From Apis mellifera (taxonomy: Eukaryota; Arthropoda; Insecta; Hymenoptera; Apidae), in contig NC_037649.1 in assembly GCF_003254395.2 (NCBI RefSeq), positions 5,551,032-5,615,031 on the forward strand: DNA of 64,000 nucleotides, given 5' to 3'. Within the stretch, counting starts at the first letter, position 1; each line of letters opens with the position of its first letter. This document shows, in pieces, positions 33,518-46,700 of this stretch. The notes beneath the pieces are model-generated. The model saw nothing but the letters and a program-made list of their open reading frames with translations. It ran no database searches and had not been told where the DNA came from. The position numbers were made by a program, and so were the translations under genes.

Positions 33518-34530
33518 AAGAAATTGCAGAAATACCTTCCGACTCGAGGGCCAAAACTATTTGAAGATCGGCGGGATGGAAATTAAAATTTTGGATATCA
33601 TTTTTTTTTAATTTACGAAAATTTTGCTGTTTGTTTTGAACATTATTGTATCGTATTGTTTTAAGTTTATAGAATGTATATATAAGATGATGAATTATTT
33701 TGGAGTCAATTACAGATTAATTTGGAGGAAATTAAAAGTTTTTGCAGTGGATTAAGTTTAATAAGGAGCACGATAGATAAAGAATATATTTGATAATAAA
33801 TTATTTGGAGATTGGATGTGGAAAAATACTATTGAAATTGATATTGAAATTTGTGAGAGAATAATTTTTTTAATTATGAAAATGCCATGTGACTATGACA
33901 TATCAAAAATTAATTAAAAACGAAAAACGAGAAGGATTTGTAAAGAAGAAGAAATTGCAGAATATTTTAAAACGCAGCCCAAGAAATTATTTGAAGATTG
34001 GCGGGATGGAAATTAAAATTTTGGATATCATTTTTTTTTAATTTACGAAAATTTTGCTGTTTGTTTTGAACATTATTGTACGTATCGTTGCTTTAAGTTT
34101 ATAGAATGTATATATAAGATGATGAATTATTTTGGAGTCAATTACAGATTAATTTGGAGGAAATTAAAAGTTTTTGCAGTGGATTAAGTTTAATAAGGAG
34201 CACGACAGATAAAGAATATATTTGATAGTAAATTATTTGGAGATTGGAGAGTGGAAAAATACTATTGAAATTGATATTGAAATTTGTGAGAGAATAATTT
34301 TTTTAATTATGAAAATGCCATGTGACTATGACATATCAAAAATTAATTAAAAACGAAGAACGAGAAGGATTTGTAAAGAAGAAGAAATTGCAGAATATTT
34401 TGAAACCCAGCCCAAGAAATTATTTGAAGATTGGACGTGGAAAAATACCATGAATTGTACCGAAATTAAAATTCGTAAGAGAATGGTATTTTAATTATGA
34501 AAATACTGCGTATAATTACAGACACGATAA
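33518..34530. repeat. tandem duplication, unit 431-433 bp, two copies plus a deleted third
   Basis: Copy 1 spans 33518-33948 and copy 2 33949-34381. They align almost base for base, differing at about a dozen positions (for example GATAGATAAAG versus GACAGATAAAG). Copy 3 starts at 34382 and runs to about 34530, but its middle is missing: it jumps between two AGATTGG motifs, consistent with deletion between short direct repeats. The unit is AT-rich and has no open frame of note. Near-identity of copies 1 and 2 implies a recent event. Confidence 0.92.
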
Positions 34531-35990
34531 ATTATTTTTCCATGTTTATCTTACTCTCATCTTTCTCTTTGAATTAACGAAGAAAAGGTCTTCTAAATAT
34601 CAACATCGAATACAATATTGAAACTTTTCTACACTCATTACGTTTATTAGATTCACATTTACTTTATTTATAGTATCGATTTTTACTTCTTTCAAATTTC
34701 CACCAACGCTGTTTCCATTCATTTCAAGTCTCGAAGAGACCGAATGAAACTTTGAAACGATGTATCTTCAAATAGAATTCAACTAAATCTAGCAAACGAA
34801 TACGAGTTTTTCTATTATTGCTCTCGCGATATCAGTTTTGTCCAAAAAAAAAGAAAAAAAGAAAACAAAAAAAAAATATATACGAATAACGAAAAATAAA
34901 AAAATTAAAAAAATAAATCGTACGCGGCTTTATACGATTCGAAATATGAAAATTCATAGTCGTTGATGTTAAAAAAAAGAAAAGGGGGAAAAAAAAAAAA
35001 TGGGAGGGAAGGGAAAAATTGCTCAAAACGGAAACAGTACTTTTTATATTCATTCGTCGTTTGTCCCGGGATAAAACTGCAGCCACGCGTTCGTTTGTGT
35101 TTTCGAATGGCCGTGAATAAGTTAATTAACGTCCGGGAAAAACACGGTCCGGTAAACCGAGTGGTGGGCGCGTGGTAACGATTTTATACACACGACCCTT
35201 TCCCATCCTTCCTTCTCCATTTTTCCACTTTCTCTCTCTTTCTCTCTTTCTCTTTCTCTCTCTCGAAATATATATATATATCGAGAAAAAATTCAAGAGA
35301 AAGTTTACACATTTATTGTAAAAAAGAAAAGAGGCCTATTCTTACCATAAACGATTTTCAAAAAATTTGAAGAAAAGACATTTTAATTGTAATCCTGTAA
35401 TTGTAATCCTGATTTTTATATTGGTTCCTCTATTATTTTTCGATTCATTTTATAGATATTACTTTAAAAAATTATTTCGATGGATATAAATTTGTATATT
35501 CTTAAAAATCCAAGACACACTCCACTTTAATTTATCTCACAAATTACACCAGTGCACGAATATTATAACCGAGTTGACCGTCCTCCTTTATACTTTAAAT
35601 TTCGCAAAATTAATTTCTTTTCGTCACACGCATATTCAAGATGCATCTCTCTCTTCAATTTATCTCGCGAATATTAACAACAGTTCCTCTTTTATGCTTC
35701 AAATTTTCGGAAAATTAGTTTCTCTTTTTAAAAATAATCTTAGGAAATCTCAATTATGAAAACGATATTTCCATCTCGTCGAAACACCCACTTCTTCGAT
35801 TAATCTTTCATAAAATTAAAAAACAAGAGAACGAAAAGATTGCAAAGTACGTGTTATAAAAGAAACTCCACACGAAATCAATCAACCACGAAAATAAAAC
35901 AAAACCGCCTCGAAACAATTCAACATTCTCGTTCGCTCAATAATAATATTCTACCTTTGCGCATTACAGATCGCTTCTTGCACCACCATT
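34531..35990. other. AT-rich region, no gene seen
   Basis: Homopolymer-rich with a CT repeat at about 35228-35265 and TA runs. No exon found. Confidence 0.6.
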
Positions 35991-36305
35991 CGAGGCACAC
36001 GGTTCTCATCTCGCGACGAAACGCTCCCTCCCTTGATTCCCCCCGACGTTTCACAGAGCAACAAAGTTTGGGTGGATCGTCGTGGACGAGGATACACCCG
36101 GCACTAACTAACGTGCACGCGAGAACGTTGGCAAGATGCACACGCGAGTGAGGGGAGAGAGGGGGCACGCTGGAGGTTTCACCCCTCGTGTAAAGTCTCG
36201 AGGAAGGGGGAGAATATTCGTTCCGGCATTGTGAACCCTCCACCCTGTGACTCGTTCCACCCTCGGTGGAGAGGCAGCCCTACGACAGCACGGATCTTCC
36301 CTATG
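35991..36305. promoter_or_regulatory. CpG/GC-rich island
   Basis: A GC-rich block in AT-rich flanks. Frames are open on both strands but have no domain signature. Candidate cis-regulatory element. Confidence 0.25.
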
Positions 36306-37955
36306 GACGAAGGTCCGGCCCGGTAAAAAAAGAAAAAAAAAACCTGATATTTTAGCCAGGGTTTCGTTCCGTTTTAATAAAAATTTCGTCGATGACTCGT
36401 TTCAAAAGTCGTTGAGATCCTTCGAAATTTTCGAAATATAAAAAAAAGAAAAAAAAAATACCCGAGTTTTAATTTTAAAAAAAGCTCGAAATACGTTGAA
36501 TGGAAAAAAATCGAAAGTGTATTATAACGGGGATACGGTTAATTTGATTATGATGCAGAAAATAGAAATTCGTTTAACACTTTCGCGCCTAGTGACGCAA
36601 AATGTATGCGTCATGGGCATCTTCTATCTCTATCTCTTACATCTTGCACCGCGTGATGAATCATTGATTATTTTGAAAGAAACTTGGTGCCGGGGGAAAA
36701 ATATTCTCAAGGAATAAAGAGATAAAATACTTGGGGAATTTTAAATATAATCTTCCCTCTCCCTCCGTGACAGATATATATCCGATTGCAATGGATACTC
36801 ATCGATTTTCAACGAGCAAAAGTTTTCCATTGTTTCAGAAATATGACTCAAGTTCAAGGAAGAAAAAAATTCTTGAAACGCTTCCCAGATATTGAGAAAC
36901 GATCGTCAACTTAATTTTCGTTAATATTCGAAAGTCATAAATTATTAATATTCAACTATAAACGAAATTATACGCAATCGATCGATGCTGCAACGATGTT
37001 GAAGTAACAAAAAGAAGAGCTATATATATATATATATATATTAAGAGGAGGATGAGATTGAACAGAAGGAGGCAACAATGAATTCTTTTCTTTTTTTTTT
37101 TTCGACAAGACAATCGACGACGAAACCGGAATAAAAGCATCGATCGTTGTAACGACTGGGAGGCAGCAGTAATACGGTCGCCATTCGAATGCTAAATACA
37201 CACAGGCGAAGGAATGGTGTGCCGTTAACCTCGGCGTCACGTATAAAACGCCACGAAGTCATAACGGTTACGGGGACCTTTTCCACCTTGTAGAAGTGGA
37301 ATAAATTCCGCTTCGAGGAGCCACCAAGGGTTTTCAGCCCTTTTTATCTCGGGGAAACAGGAACCGCCTATCTTGCTCTCCCAGCTTTCGTCATTGCCTT
37401 GGAAAATCGATCTGCCACGGGGTTAATAATATTTTCTAACAATTCTTTTTTGCCACCATGTTATCCATAAATACGAATATGTGAAAGTGAAAATGTGTTA
37501 TTATAATAATTATAATTATAATATTGTTACAAGCTTCGACTGTGATGGCCACACACAGAAAATGACAAACATCCAAAATATCGATTTAACCAGAACCGAA
37601 ACAGATGTTTTGCTTCTCCCAAAAATATTGTATTGTTTGCTAAATTAATTAGTTTCGTGCAAATCAACTATTAATAATAATTCGATCTATTAATAATAGA
37701 TATTTTTAATATCATTAACAAGCTTAGATCTCAAGCTTGAAACGAGATCATTAATTCTTGAGAATTAGAGAATTCGACCGAACGCCTGATCATTCAAATG
37801 AAAATTAAACTCCATATTGTAACATCGTGGCGAAAGAAAAATGCATAATGATTAAATTCCAAGTGTAAACTATAACCATAACCAATGGAAATTTCATAGG
37901 GTCGAGAAAAAGGGAAACAAGTCGCCTGGTTGCAAGTCGTCTCTTACATTCGAAC
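36306..37955. other. AT-rich region, no gene seen
   Basis: Includes a (TA)11 run at 37019-37041 and A-rich runs. No exon found. Confidence 0.6.
37019..37041. repeat. (TA)n microsatellite
   Basis: Uninterrupted TA run. Confidence 0.9.
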
Positions 37956-38225
37956 TTACAACTTGGTCATGGAGAGAGCGAGAGCGGTGCGATCGAAACA
38001 TGTAAATCTTGGGTGTAAGTACGGGCGCGCACACTGTCGTCGCGCGGCATGCCAGACATTGTTAACCGCGGACAAAGCCGTACAACTGGTTCCCTGGAAT
38101 ACCAGGCGGAGAGGACGCGTTCCAAGACTCGTTCGAGCCTCGTAGCGCCACGGTGGCGCGTCGAAAAACGATCGAAACGACCGTCCAAGGTCTGCACCGC
38201 GACCTCCACCACGTAATTTTCAACC
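37956..38225. promoter_or_regulatory. CpG-rich island with GCGCCACGGTGGCGC
   Basis: Dense CpG. Contains an odd-length inverted repeat GCGCCAC-G-GTGGCGC at 38145-38159. A plus-strand donor GGGT|GTAAGT lies near 38015 after an ATG-led frame of 15 codons. Whether this is an exon, promoter or insulator cannot be decided from sequence. Confidence 0.3.
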
Positions 38226-39859
38226 TCGTTTAATTGGGCAGGAATTCAACGCCCCTTTTTCCCCCTTTTTCGTTTCTTTTTTTTTTTTTTTTCTTAATTC
38301 TTGGTCCCATCGCTGTTGTGCGTGACGCGTGACGAATATAGAATTTCGTGGACGGTACGTGGTGGGCTCGAAGGTCTTCTTATATACGCTGTACTAATTA
38401 ATATTAAAAGTCGTTGAAACGTATTCGATCGTAGTTAAATGAAATTGAAATAAAATTGGAATGAATTCTGAGAAGATTTTTATCGATTATAGATTAATAG
38501 TTCTACGTGTCTTAAATTAATATATTTCCAGGCCACTAACTCATAAGGAAAATATAATTTAGTTTGCGTTATTATAAGTTGGTTAGTTTTATTTCAATAT
38601 AGATATTTCAATAAATAAAAATTGTATATTGGAGAAATATTTATATTGTGATTATTAAGAGGGACTAAGAAAGAAATTCATCTCTATTTTATACATATAA
38701 ACCTTCTTCTTCTTTCGGGACAATTTATCTAGTGTTCCATTTTTTCAAATCCATTTTTAAAAAATTAAATCGCAAGCTTTGAATAATCGTTTCGAATTAT
38801 CGTTAATAAAATTCTCTCATCCTCGACTTCACGTATAAATAATTCACCGTAATTGGAAAACTTAAACTGCTCGTTTCCCACATCGTTCTATATCCTACAC
38901 ACTAACCCGATATCGAATCAAACCTGTGTCGCAACTTTTATTTAAAAATTTCCCTCCAAACGGGATACGGATTCCCTTTGTCACTTTGCCTCCTAGCCGT
39001 GAATTTTCCTAAACTTCCTTAAACGATTTTAAACGGCGGCGTCGAAGTCCCGAGACGAGGGTTGCTCCACCATCGCCCGGCCTCATCTACAATTCAAATT
39101 GCCGATACGTTGAAATTTTGAAATCCAGTTGGCCAAACTTGTGCCACGAGTATCGCCGCGAGCGCGATCATCCTCCTCGTCGAAACTCGCCGCCGCCGCC
39201 GCCGCGGCTCGCGGACAAATTCAACCCTCGCCGTTTTATTTTTGTTTTTTTGCCCGCTAAAATTAACGCTCAAACGGAAACACCCGGCTTTTCCGGAAGA
39301 GATGGACGCGTTACAACCCCACCCTGTATTATTTCGCGCCGGACGACAAACTACATTTTCTCGTCGAGGGGAAATGTATATAGTTTTATCCTAGGATGAT
39401 TCAGACTCTCTCTCCTGCGATAAAATCTAGTTGGAAATTCTCTCGTTGTGAAGCGTGGAATAATTGGAGAATGAATTTGCATTTTGTTGCTTTTTTTTTT
39501 TGGGGACAAATTAAGGATAATCGTAGACATTTTTTTTTCGAATACATTGAATTTCGGTCAAGTTGCGTCAAGAAAATTAATTAAAGGTATAATTTTATTT
39601 ACGTTAACACACAATTTTTGATTACATATACGTGAATTGTGAAAATTTGAAAATGGTAGGTGATTTAACAGAATGGATGGAAAATTTAATAATTGTTGAT
39701 TCGATTTATTAAAATGAATTTCGATTTATTTAGAAGATCATTGGAACACTTTGCCAATGTTTCAATTACGAGCAAAGTGATGAAATTTTTCTTTTTTTTT
39801 AAACTCAATTAACCCGGTGAAAGAAATTATTAGATCGAAATAATCGACGATTGATCGTC

Positions 39860-39892
<33 letters not shown>

Positions 39893-41800
39893 AATTCTCT
39901 CTTAAAAACGTTAATAGTTCCATTGTGTAAAGCGTTTTCAGAATGTAATTTAAATAAATATGCTATAACGTTCATTTGAATATTAAAATCAGGGAGGAAA
40001 AAGGGAGCGAATAAAAAGAGTGGAACTGGGAGGAGTTAAATTTACTTAAACGGTAAAGCAGAAATTTTTAACCTCGTTTCAAACTTAGATAATCCACCAT
40101 CATTGCGATAAATTTAATATTCATGACTTAGAACACGCGTATAACAGTGTGAATATTAATCGCTTAACACAGCGATTTTCCACTCATCTCGTCCAACCTT
40201 TTTCTCGTTCAAATGTATCAAAATATTAAAACCCTTATTAGAATGAAATATCGATTCTTTTTTCAAAACGAAATCAATCGAAGATAGAATAATATCTTTA
40301 ACGAAAGAAGAAGAAGAAAAAAAATGGAAGAAATTCTAATCGGCCACATTGATTCATTATGCATGAATTTCAATTCAAAAAAAAAAACGAAAATGAAAAT
40401 TAGGAATGGAAGGATCGAAAGCATTCCCCCTCGTTGAGAAGTCACGAACTTCTGCCACCATAGAAAATTCGTCTACTCGTGTGAATTCACTCTCACGTCC
40501 ACCCAGCTAGAGGAATTTAATTATTAGTTTCACAGCTTAGTTCCAGCATTCTTGTTGCACCCTTGATTCATGTTTTATGTATGCGCGTCTAATGCAATTT
40601 TCGATTATACATATATCGTCGAGACGCAACGAGGATCCTCTTTCCTGTATTTAAATTTCTTATCTCAGCTTTTTTCTTTTTCTAGTATACATTTCCCGAT
40701 ATACGAAGAATTTTATTGTATTAATCCTGTTTGTGAAATCTTTGTTTCTTTCAAATAATTCATAAACGCAGCTCGATCCTTTCACTGTCGATACATTATT
40801 CATATAAATATATGAGACGATAAATATATTTTCTTTTGACGAAGCAGAAAAATCATGCTTCCACCATTAATAAATAATTAAAAAAAGAAATTTTCTATTA
40901 AAATAATCCTTAAAATAATTTGAATAATTATGAAGTATATATAATTCGATTGATTTTTTTTCAAAAAGATCAATTTCTAATACACGTTAAATAATCTTTT
41001 TTTTTTTTTGATACCAACGATTAACAAAATTTAAATTTCTTTTACAGATGTCTCTCGAAGAGTCAATCAAGAAACGAAATGATACAGCCATGGAATCGTT
41101 TGTCTCGTTAAAGGGTAGTTTCAACCCCTGGTTTATTTAACTATATTACGCAGGATCGAAAGAAGGAGGCAGAAAACACGCTGCACATCTTCTGTTCCTG
41201 ACGGGCCAATCGGAACAAACCGGTGTTCGCAAATTAATTGGCAAATTTCGTGTTCGCTCGCCATTCTAATTACTTGGCAACCGTTTATCATACGCTAATA
41301 ATACAAACACTCGATAATTGTTCGACCATCAGTGGCTGTCAGATCATTATTGTCGGCCGGGATCATTTTCCACGATATACTTAAAACACATTTGCGGCTA
41401 TACGCTAGCAACGATAACGAGAACGATATTAATTAATTGCAGCTGATCGTTAATTTGATATGGCATGGCTCGTCCGGCGCCACGATTCATGGATGCTGGT
41501 TGTTATAAATATATATCGAATCGATGCACGTTTCCAATTAATACATCCCCCTTTCGCGAATTTTTATAAATTAGCGAAATAACGTGGCCAAGTGTTATTC
41601 TTCGATGAATTTAACGATTGGTGAGTTGAATGGAAAAAAAAGGGGGGGGAGGAAAAAATTTTGTTCGTTTGAAATTATATTTTCATTTTTACGAAAGATA
41701 GAATTTTGATAATTTTTTTTCATCAAATTGTATTTTTATATAAAAATTATTCGTGTAACAGAATATACTGATCTCGCTCGGTGTCAATTTTTCACAGATA
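38226..41800. other. AT-rich region with one GC pocket, no gene seen
   Basis: Mostly AT-rich. A GC-rich pocket with GCCGCCGCCGCCGCGGC lies at about 39000-39330; the frame across it is short and unrecognised. An ATT repeat sits at 39861-39891. Confidence 0.55.
39861..39891. repeat. (ATT)10 microsatellite
   Basis: Trinucleotide run of about 31 bp. Confidence 0.95.
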
Positions 41801-41809
41801 TTTTCCCAA

Positions 41810-42065
41810 GATCTCGGCTCGTGTCCGATCGTGTACGTTCGTTTCTCACGGTCTGGACGGGTGTCGAGCGAGCGCTTTTAAAAACGCTTCCATCACGAAT
41901 GTCGCTTTTCTTTGTGTATCAATTTGATCCGAGAGGCGGACAGGGGTGTCCCCTCAATGGAGAACCGACGAATTTATCTCGTGCCTGTTCCCTGTCAATT
42001 AATAAAGTCCCGTGTGGATCCGACGTCCGGCAATTCGGACGTCGTCTCCCCTTTCGTTTCGTATG
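41810..42065. promoter_or_regulatory. GC-richer pocket with 9-bp-stem inverted repeat
   Basis: Contains CGACGTCCG (42021-42029) and its exact inverse CGGACGTCG (42036-42044) separated by six bases, so two GACGTC cores face each other. No protein-like frame was recognised. Confidence 0.3.
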
Positions 42066-43080
42066 ACAGAAAATTATATTAAACCGACGTTGCACATGTT
42101 TCCTGCGCGCGTTATTTTCGTGGCAGATGATCGAGATGATGCGTTTTAATTGTTCATGACAGCGATCCTCCTCCATTTTGATTTATCGAACTCCAAAAAT
42201 AATGGAGTGTTGTTGGTAAGTTTGTCGTTATATTTCGGTTTAGTTTAACTCGAAATCGTTTTACGGGAGTTGAAATGTTTTTTTGAAAAATTAAAAAAAA
42301 AAAAGAAAAAAAGAAGGGAAAAAAGCATGAAATATTTTTGTAAGTTATTATTAAAGGTACGTATAAATAGATTATTTTTTTTTTCTTTCATTAAAATTGG
42401 AAATATTACTCGTGAAACGATTTCAAATGATTAATTTATATCGATTCGTTTTAGTTATTTTTCAAATTCATTTTTAAGAGGATTAAACTTGGAGTCAAAC
42501 TTGGACACGAAGAGCAAATTGAACTATGATTAGCAGAGACTGGAACACGTACGTATTTGCGCCGTTTTTGCCGGCGGAGTTAAACTAGATCTTTCACTAA
42601 TGGCCAAGATGTCTAATTACAAGAAGGAAGCGATAAATTAGAAACATTCCCGGATAATCGTCAAGATGTCATTTCGCCGCTTCTAACTTCTGATTACTAG
42701 GATTAGTTTGAGCCAAGATTTCCAGCCCTCGTTTTGAACTCTTTTTTTTCTCTTAGCACTTCTAATTATATATCGAGCTTAATAACTCGTTAAATTCGTT
42801 CCATGAAACGAGTGTGAAATTCGTTCCACGAAAAATATTATTGTACTTCAAATTTTAAGACGAAAGATAAAATATTTTTAAAAATATATAGAGATCTATT
42901 AAAATTTTCGTGTAAACGATTTATACAATTTTTCATAATAGAACCAAAACAAGAAGAAACAATCTTTTATAGAGATTCAACTTTGTTTTTTTAATACAAA
43001 AAAACGCGAGAAAAGGTTAAAAATTTTGTCATCAAATCTAGTCAAGATGTGGAGAAAGGCATGCCATTGAAGTCCCTTTT
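42066..43080. other. AT-rich region, no gene seen
   Basis: A- and T-rich runs; nothing recognisable. Confidence 0.6.
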
Positions 43081-43730
43081 TGATTCATCCCGATATCTCA
43101 ATCCGTTGCCGAGATATAAGGGCTCAAAGTTTCCGTAGCGCTTCACGTAGCGCAAAAATTATGAATGGGCCAGCGACCTACATTTTTTCCTGGAAATGCG
43201 TACTATGTCCTTCCAGGAATCGCGTACTACGTTTTTCCAGGAATCGCGTCTGGAGTTTGGGATAGATCAGGGTGAGACGAGGTGCGAGCGAGAGGTCCGA
43301 GTAAGCGATAAGGAGAGAGATAGTAAACGATTAAAAAATTACTCTTCTCTTTACACGACGATATCTCGGCAACCGGAAGTCGTATCGGGATAAATGAAAA
43401 AGCGTTTTAAAGGGCAAGGTCCCGCGCTTCCAACGATCGTTGATCCGTTGACCGGAAGTGATTATCCTCGGAGTTACAGCGATTCGAATTTTTCCTAATT
43501 TTAATCGGGTTTAATGGGGATTTAAGGTAAACGATCGAAAATTATCTTTTCTTTATTCGACGATATCTCGGGAACCGGAAGTCGTATCGAGATGAATAAA
43601 AGCGCGTTTCAAAGAGGAAAGTTCCACGCTTCTAACGATCTTTCATCCATTAATTAGAGATCGTTATCTTCGGAGTTATAGCGGTTTAAAGTTTTCCCAA
43701 TTTTAATAAGATTTAATCGAGTTTTAGAGT
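43081..43730. repeat. 204 bp degenerate tandem repeat with inverted arm
   Basis: Two diverged direct copies at 43324-43527 and 43528 to about 43730 share CGACGATATCTCGG, AACCGGAAGTCGTATCG and CGGAGTTA blocks at matching spacing. At 43081-43118 the same core appears in opposite orientation (CCGTTGCCGAGATATAAG and CATCCCGATATC). The layout resembles the remains of a foldback or satellite-like element. No coding capacity was recognised. Confidence 0.75.
43189..43260. repeat. three 24 bp tandem units inside the element
   Basis: CCTGGAAATGCGTACTA, CCAGGAATCGCGTACTACG and CCAGGAATCGCGTCTGG begin at 43189, 43213 and 43237, an exact 24 bp period between the inverted and direct arms. Confidence 0.8.
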
Positions 43731-46700
43731 AAATTATTCAAACAAATATATCTATTTTTAGAAGATTATTGTTTAAAACGATGGTATATTGGAGATTTTG
43801 AATTGATTTGAAAAATCCTTTGCTTGAAATAAGTTGAATCTTTATCTAATCGACTCGATGAGCAAAATTTTAAATTGTAACGAAACGACACCAGCAAAAA
43901 ATGTTAATATACATAGATTCGATAAAATTTCCCAAAAATAAATGAATTTCAAACGTTGAAAAAAATCACGGCTAAAGGGGAAACAAAAATTACAACTCAT
44001 GGATAAGGTGTTCTCGTAAAATGTAAAAATTCCCTGTTTGACTATTGAAAAACTTTCAGAATGGATTCACCATTTCGTGAAAGAAACGTCAAAAGGATAG
44101 AAGAGGGTCAAGGAAAAGGTGAAATAAGATTTGAAGGGGGGAAATGGTCTGCAGAAGGAATATTACTTGTTTTCCAAATTCTTAAAGTCCAGTGTGCTTC
44201 GAAAAGTGGCCGTTTCCCCCTGGCCGCAAATCGTTTTCGAATCTTTTCAAGAGATTCGAGGATACGGAATGTGCGCATGCCTTCACGTGCTTGGAAAATG
44301 GCCCAACTTCCTCCACTTTTCCAATTTTCCGTGAAAGGGAATAAATTCTCGCTCGAGAGAGAGAGAGAGAGAGGACACGATCCGAAAATTCTTCGGTGTA
44401 AATTTTCTGATAGAATCAATGGATTCTAGATCGACGAGATTCGTTCTGATTTTGTTACACAAAATTATTGTTTCTGATTCTTTAATTGACTAAATATATC
44501 GTTTTGGCTATATATATATCGTTTTCATAAGATGTACAAAATAATGTTAAAATTAAAATATTGTTTGGAGAGCAAACTATAAGATGAATAACTTAATTAA
44601 TTTTGAATTAAAGATTATTAGGAAATTTAAGAAGCGAATCTTCAAATTATATATGGAATAAATAAGATTCAAAAATTTTAAATAAAAATCAATGATCATT
44701 GGAGAGATGACATTTGGATTCCTTACCTACCAATCGTTGAAAAGATTGCATCTTTAAAATAACTTTCGCTCGAAAGAAAATCAACCAGCACTTACCTGTA
44801 ACATAAAAATTAAACAAGATGATTAGATACAATAATTCATATAATGAGGAAATTTTATTTTTCAGGATATAACGATCAGCAAATCCATTTCTTTTGACAC
44901 GAGTCTGAAAGGGATTCGAAACGAACGAATTCGAGTTCGTTTTGTTATTCCTGTTGGCCGTAATCAGCGATGAGAAATTGACCGAACGTGTTCCAATTAG
45001 CCAACTTTCGTTCGCCCTATTAATTCCGATAAATGGAGATATTTACCGGCGAAAACTGCATGCAAGTTTCGTATCACCATCTAATTTAAATAAAAACTAA
45101 CAATTGTATATTTCAAGATATGAAATCGAAATTTGATTTTTACGAAACATTATCGATAATTTTTTTCCTTCTTTCGATTTTTCAGATCATTTAGACTTAT
45201 TTGATTTATTCCGATAGCAATCAAACAAGCAATCCTTGCAAAGAGGTTTGATCGAATTTCGACTTGTGAAATTTCAAAGGATTTCGATTCGCTGTTATAA
45301 ATTTTTCTCCATTTGCCAAACTTCTCTTATAAACAAATCTCTCTCTATTTTCTCACCTGAACGAGCAACAAGAGAGAATACACTTTCCTCTCCAAAAAAA
45401 AAAAAAAATAGAAAAAAAAAAGAAAAACAGAGAATCCTAACATCAATTTCCAATGGTCGAATAAAGCTCGTTGATTCTGCGAAATTAAAACAATTCGGGT
45501 GAACGAAACGCTGTCCAGCCGATCGAACGGCATCAAAGGATGGAAGAGATACGATTGCCAATGAATTTTCCGATTCGTCCATCGACGCACAGAAGAACGC
45601 CTTTGGGACACGTGTAATTTCGATCCGAATGGGGGGCGCGCAATTAATATCGAGCCACGGTTAAATCAGCGTCGACGAGCGCGAATTAATGTTAATTTTA
45701 TTCATTTCATTCGTGACTCCTCGGCCTCCACATGCAAAATATCGTGTAACATTCGTGTCACGGATTTTGCTGCATCTGTCTGGCCGACGACGAGCTCGAA
45801 GAATACATCTCGTCGTTTTTCTTTCCCATTCTTCTTCCTTTTTTCTTTTCTTTCTTTTTTTCGTTTCCTTCTCTCACGCTCGTCCGTCTTGTTTATTTAT
45901 GACTCGAATGCGAAATGAATGGAGCCTTTGATGTGAATTTATTCGCCGTTCGCGGTGTACAATTCCGTGCTTATGCGAGGATAAAACGTTCCCGGCTGTA
46001 AATAAATACGCGCGCCTCGAGCGAAAAGTAGCCAACGAATATGACGAAGGAAATCGAGGAAATCGGAGAAGGATACGCTCGATTATTATTTTTAATTTTG
46101 TTATTTCGAGATTAAGAAATTTGATGGATTTAAAATACGAAGATTTTCGAAAACTCGAGAAAATAATTCGCTCGAAAGTGGTAGACCGTGATTAGGGGTT
46201 GGAATCCCTAATTAAAATAGTTGCAAAGGTCCGTTTGTAAGCGAAGGCTCCTCGGCCAACGGAAACGTAAAGGAAAGATAATTGGTTCGACCCTGGGGAG
46301 GAGAATTTAATTATAATTGTCTGCACACTGTAAACCGTGTATGTGCGTGTGTGTGTAGGTGGATTAAACACACGATATCGAGTTGATTGAATCTTAAAGG
46401 ATAATTTGCCTGTCAATTCTTCTTTGTTTTTAATATTAATCCATATCCTTTTCAAATTCCGTTATTTCTCGTATATAAATAAATATATATCTTTCTCTCT
46501 CTCCATGCTCCACTTCCGCCTGTTCCAAGAATCGGCAGGAATCCAACAACGTTTATCAACATTCGTGAATAAATCGTGACACACGGACGGAACACGACAC
46601 GGTGAATACTCGTCGAGCGGAGGAAGCTCACGAGTGGAAGCCGAGGAAAAACACGTGGCTCGAAAGAAATCCCGGTTTATTTTCATAAAGTCAGGCTTCC

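Noticed and set aside
46280..46300. GGTTCGACCCTGG, similar to a tRNA B box
   Set aside because: No matching A box or cloverleaf arms at the right distance.
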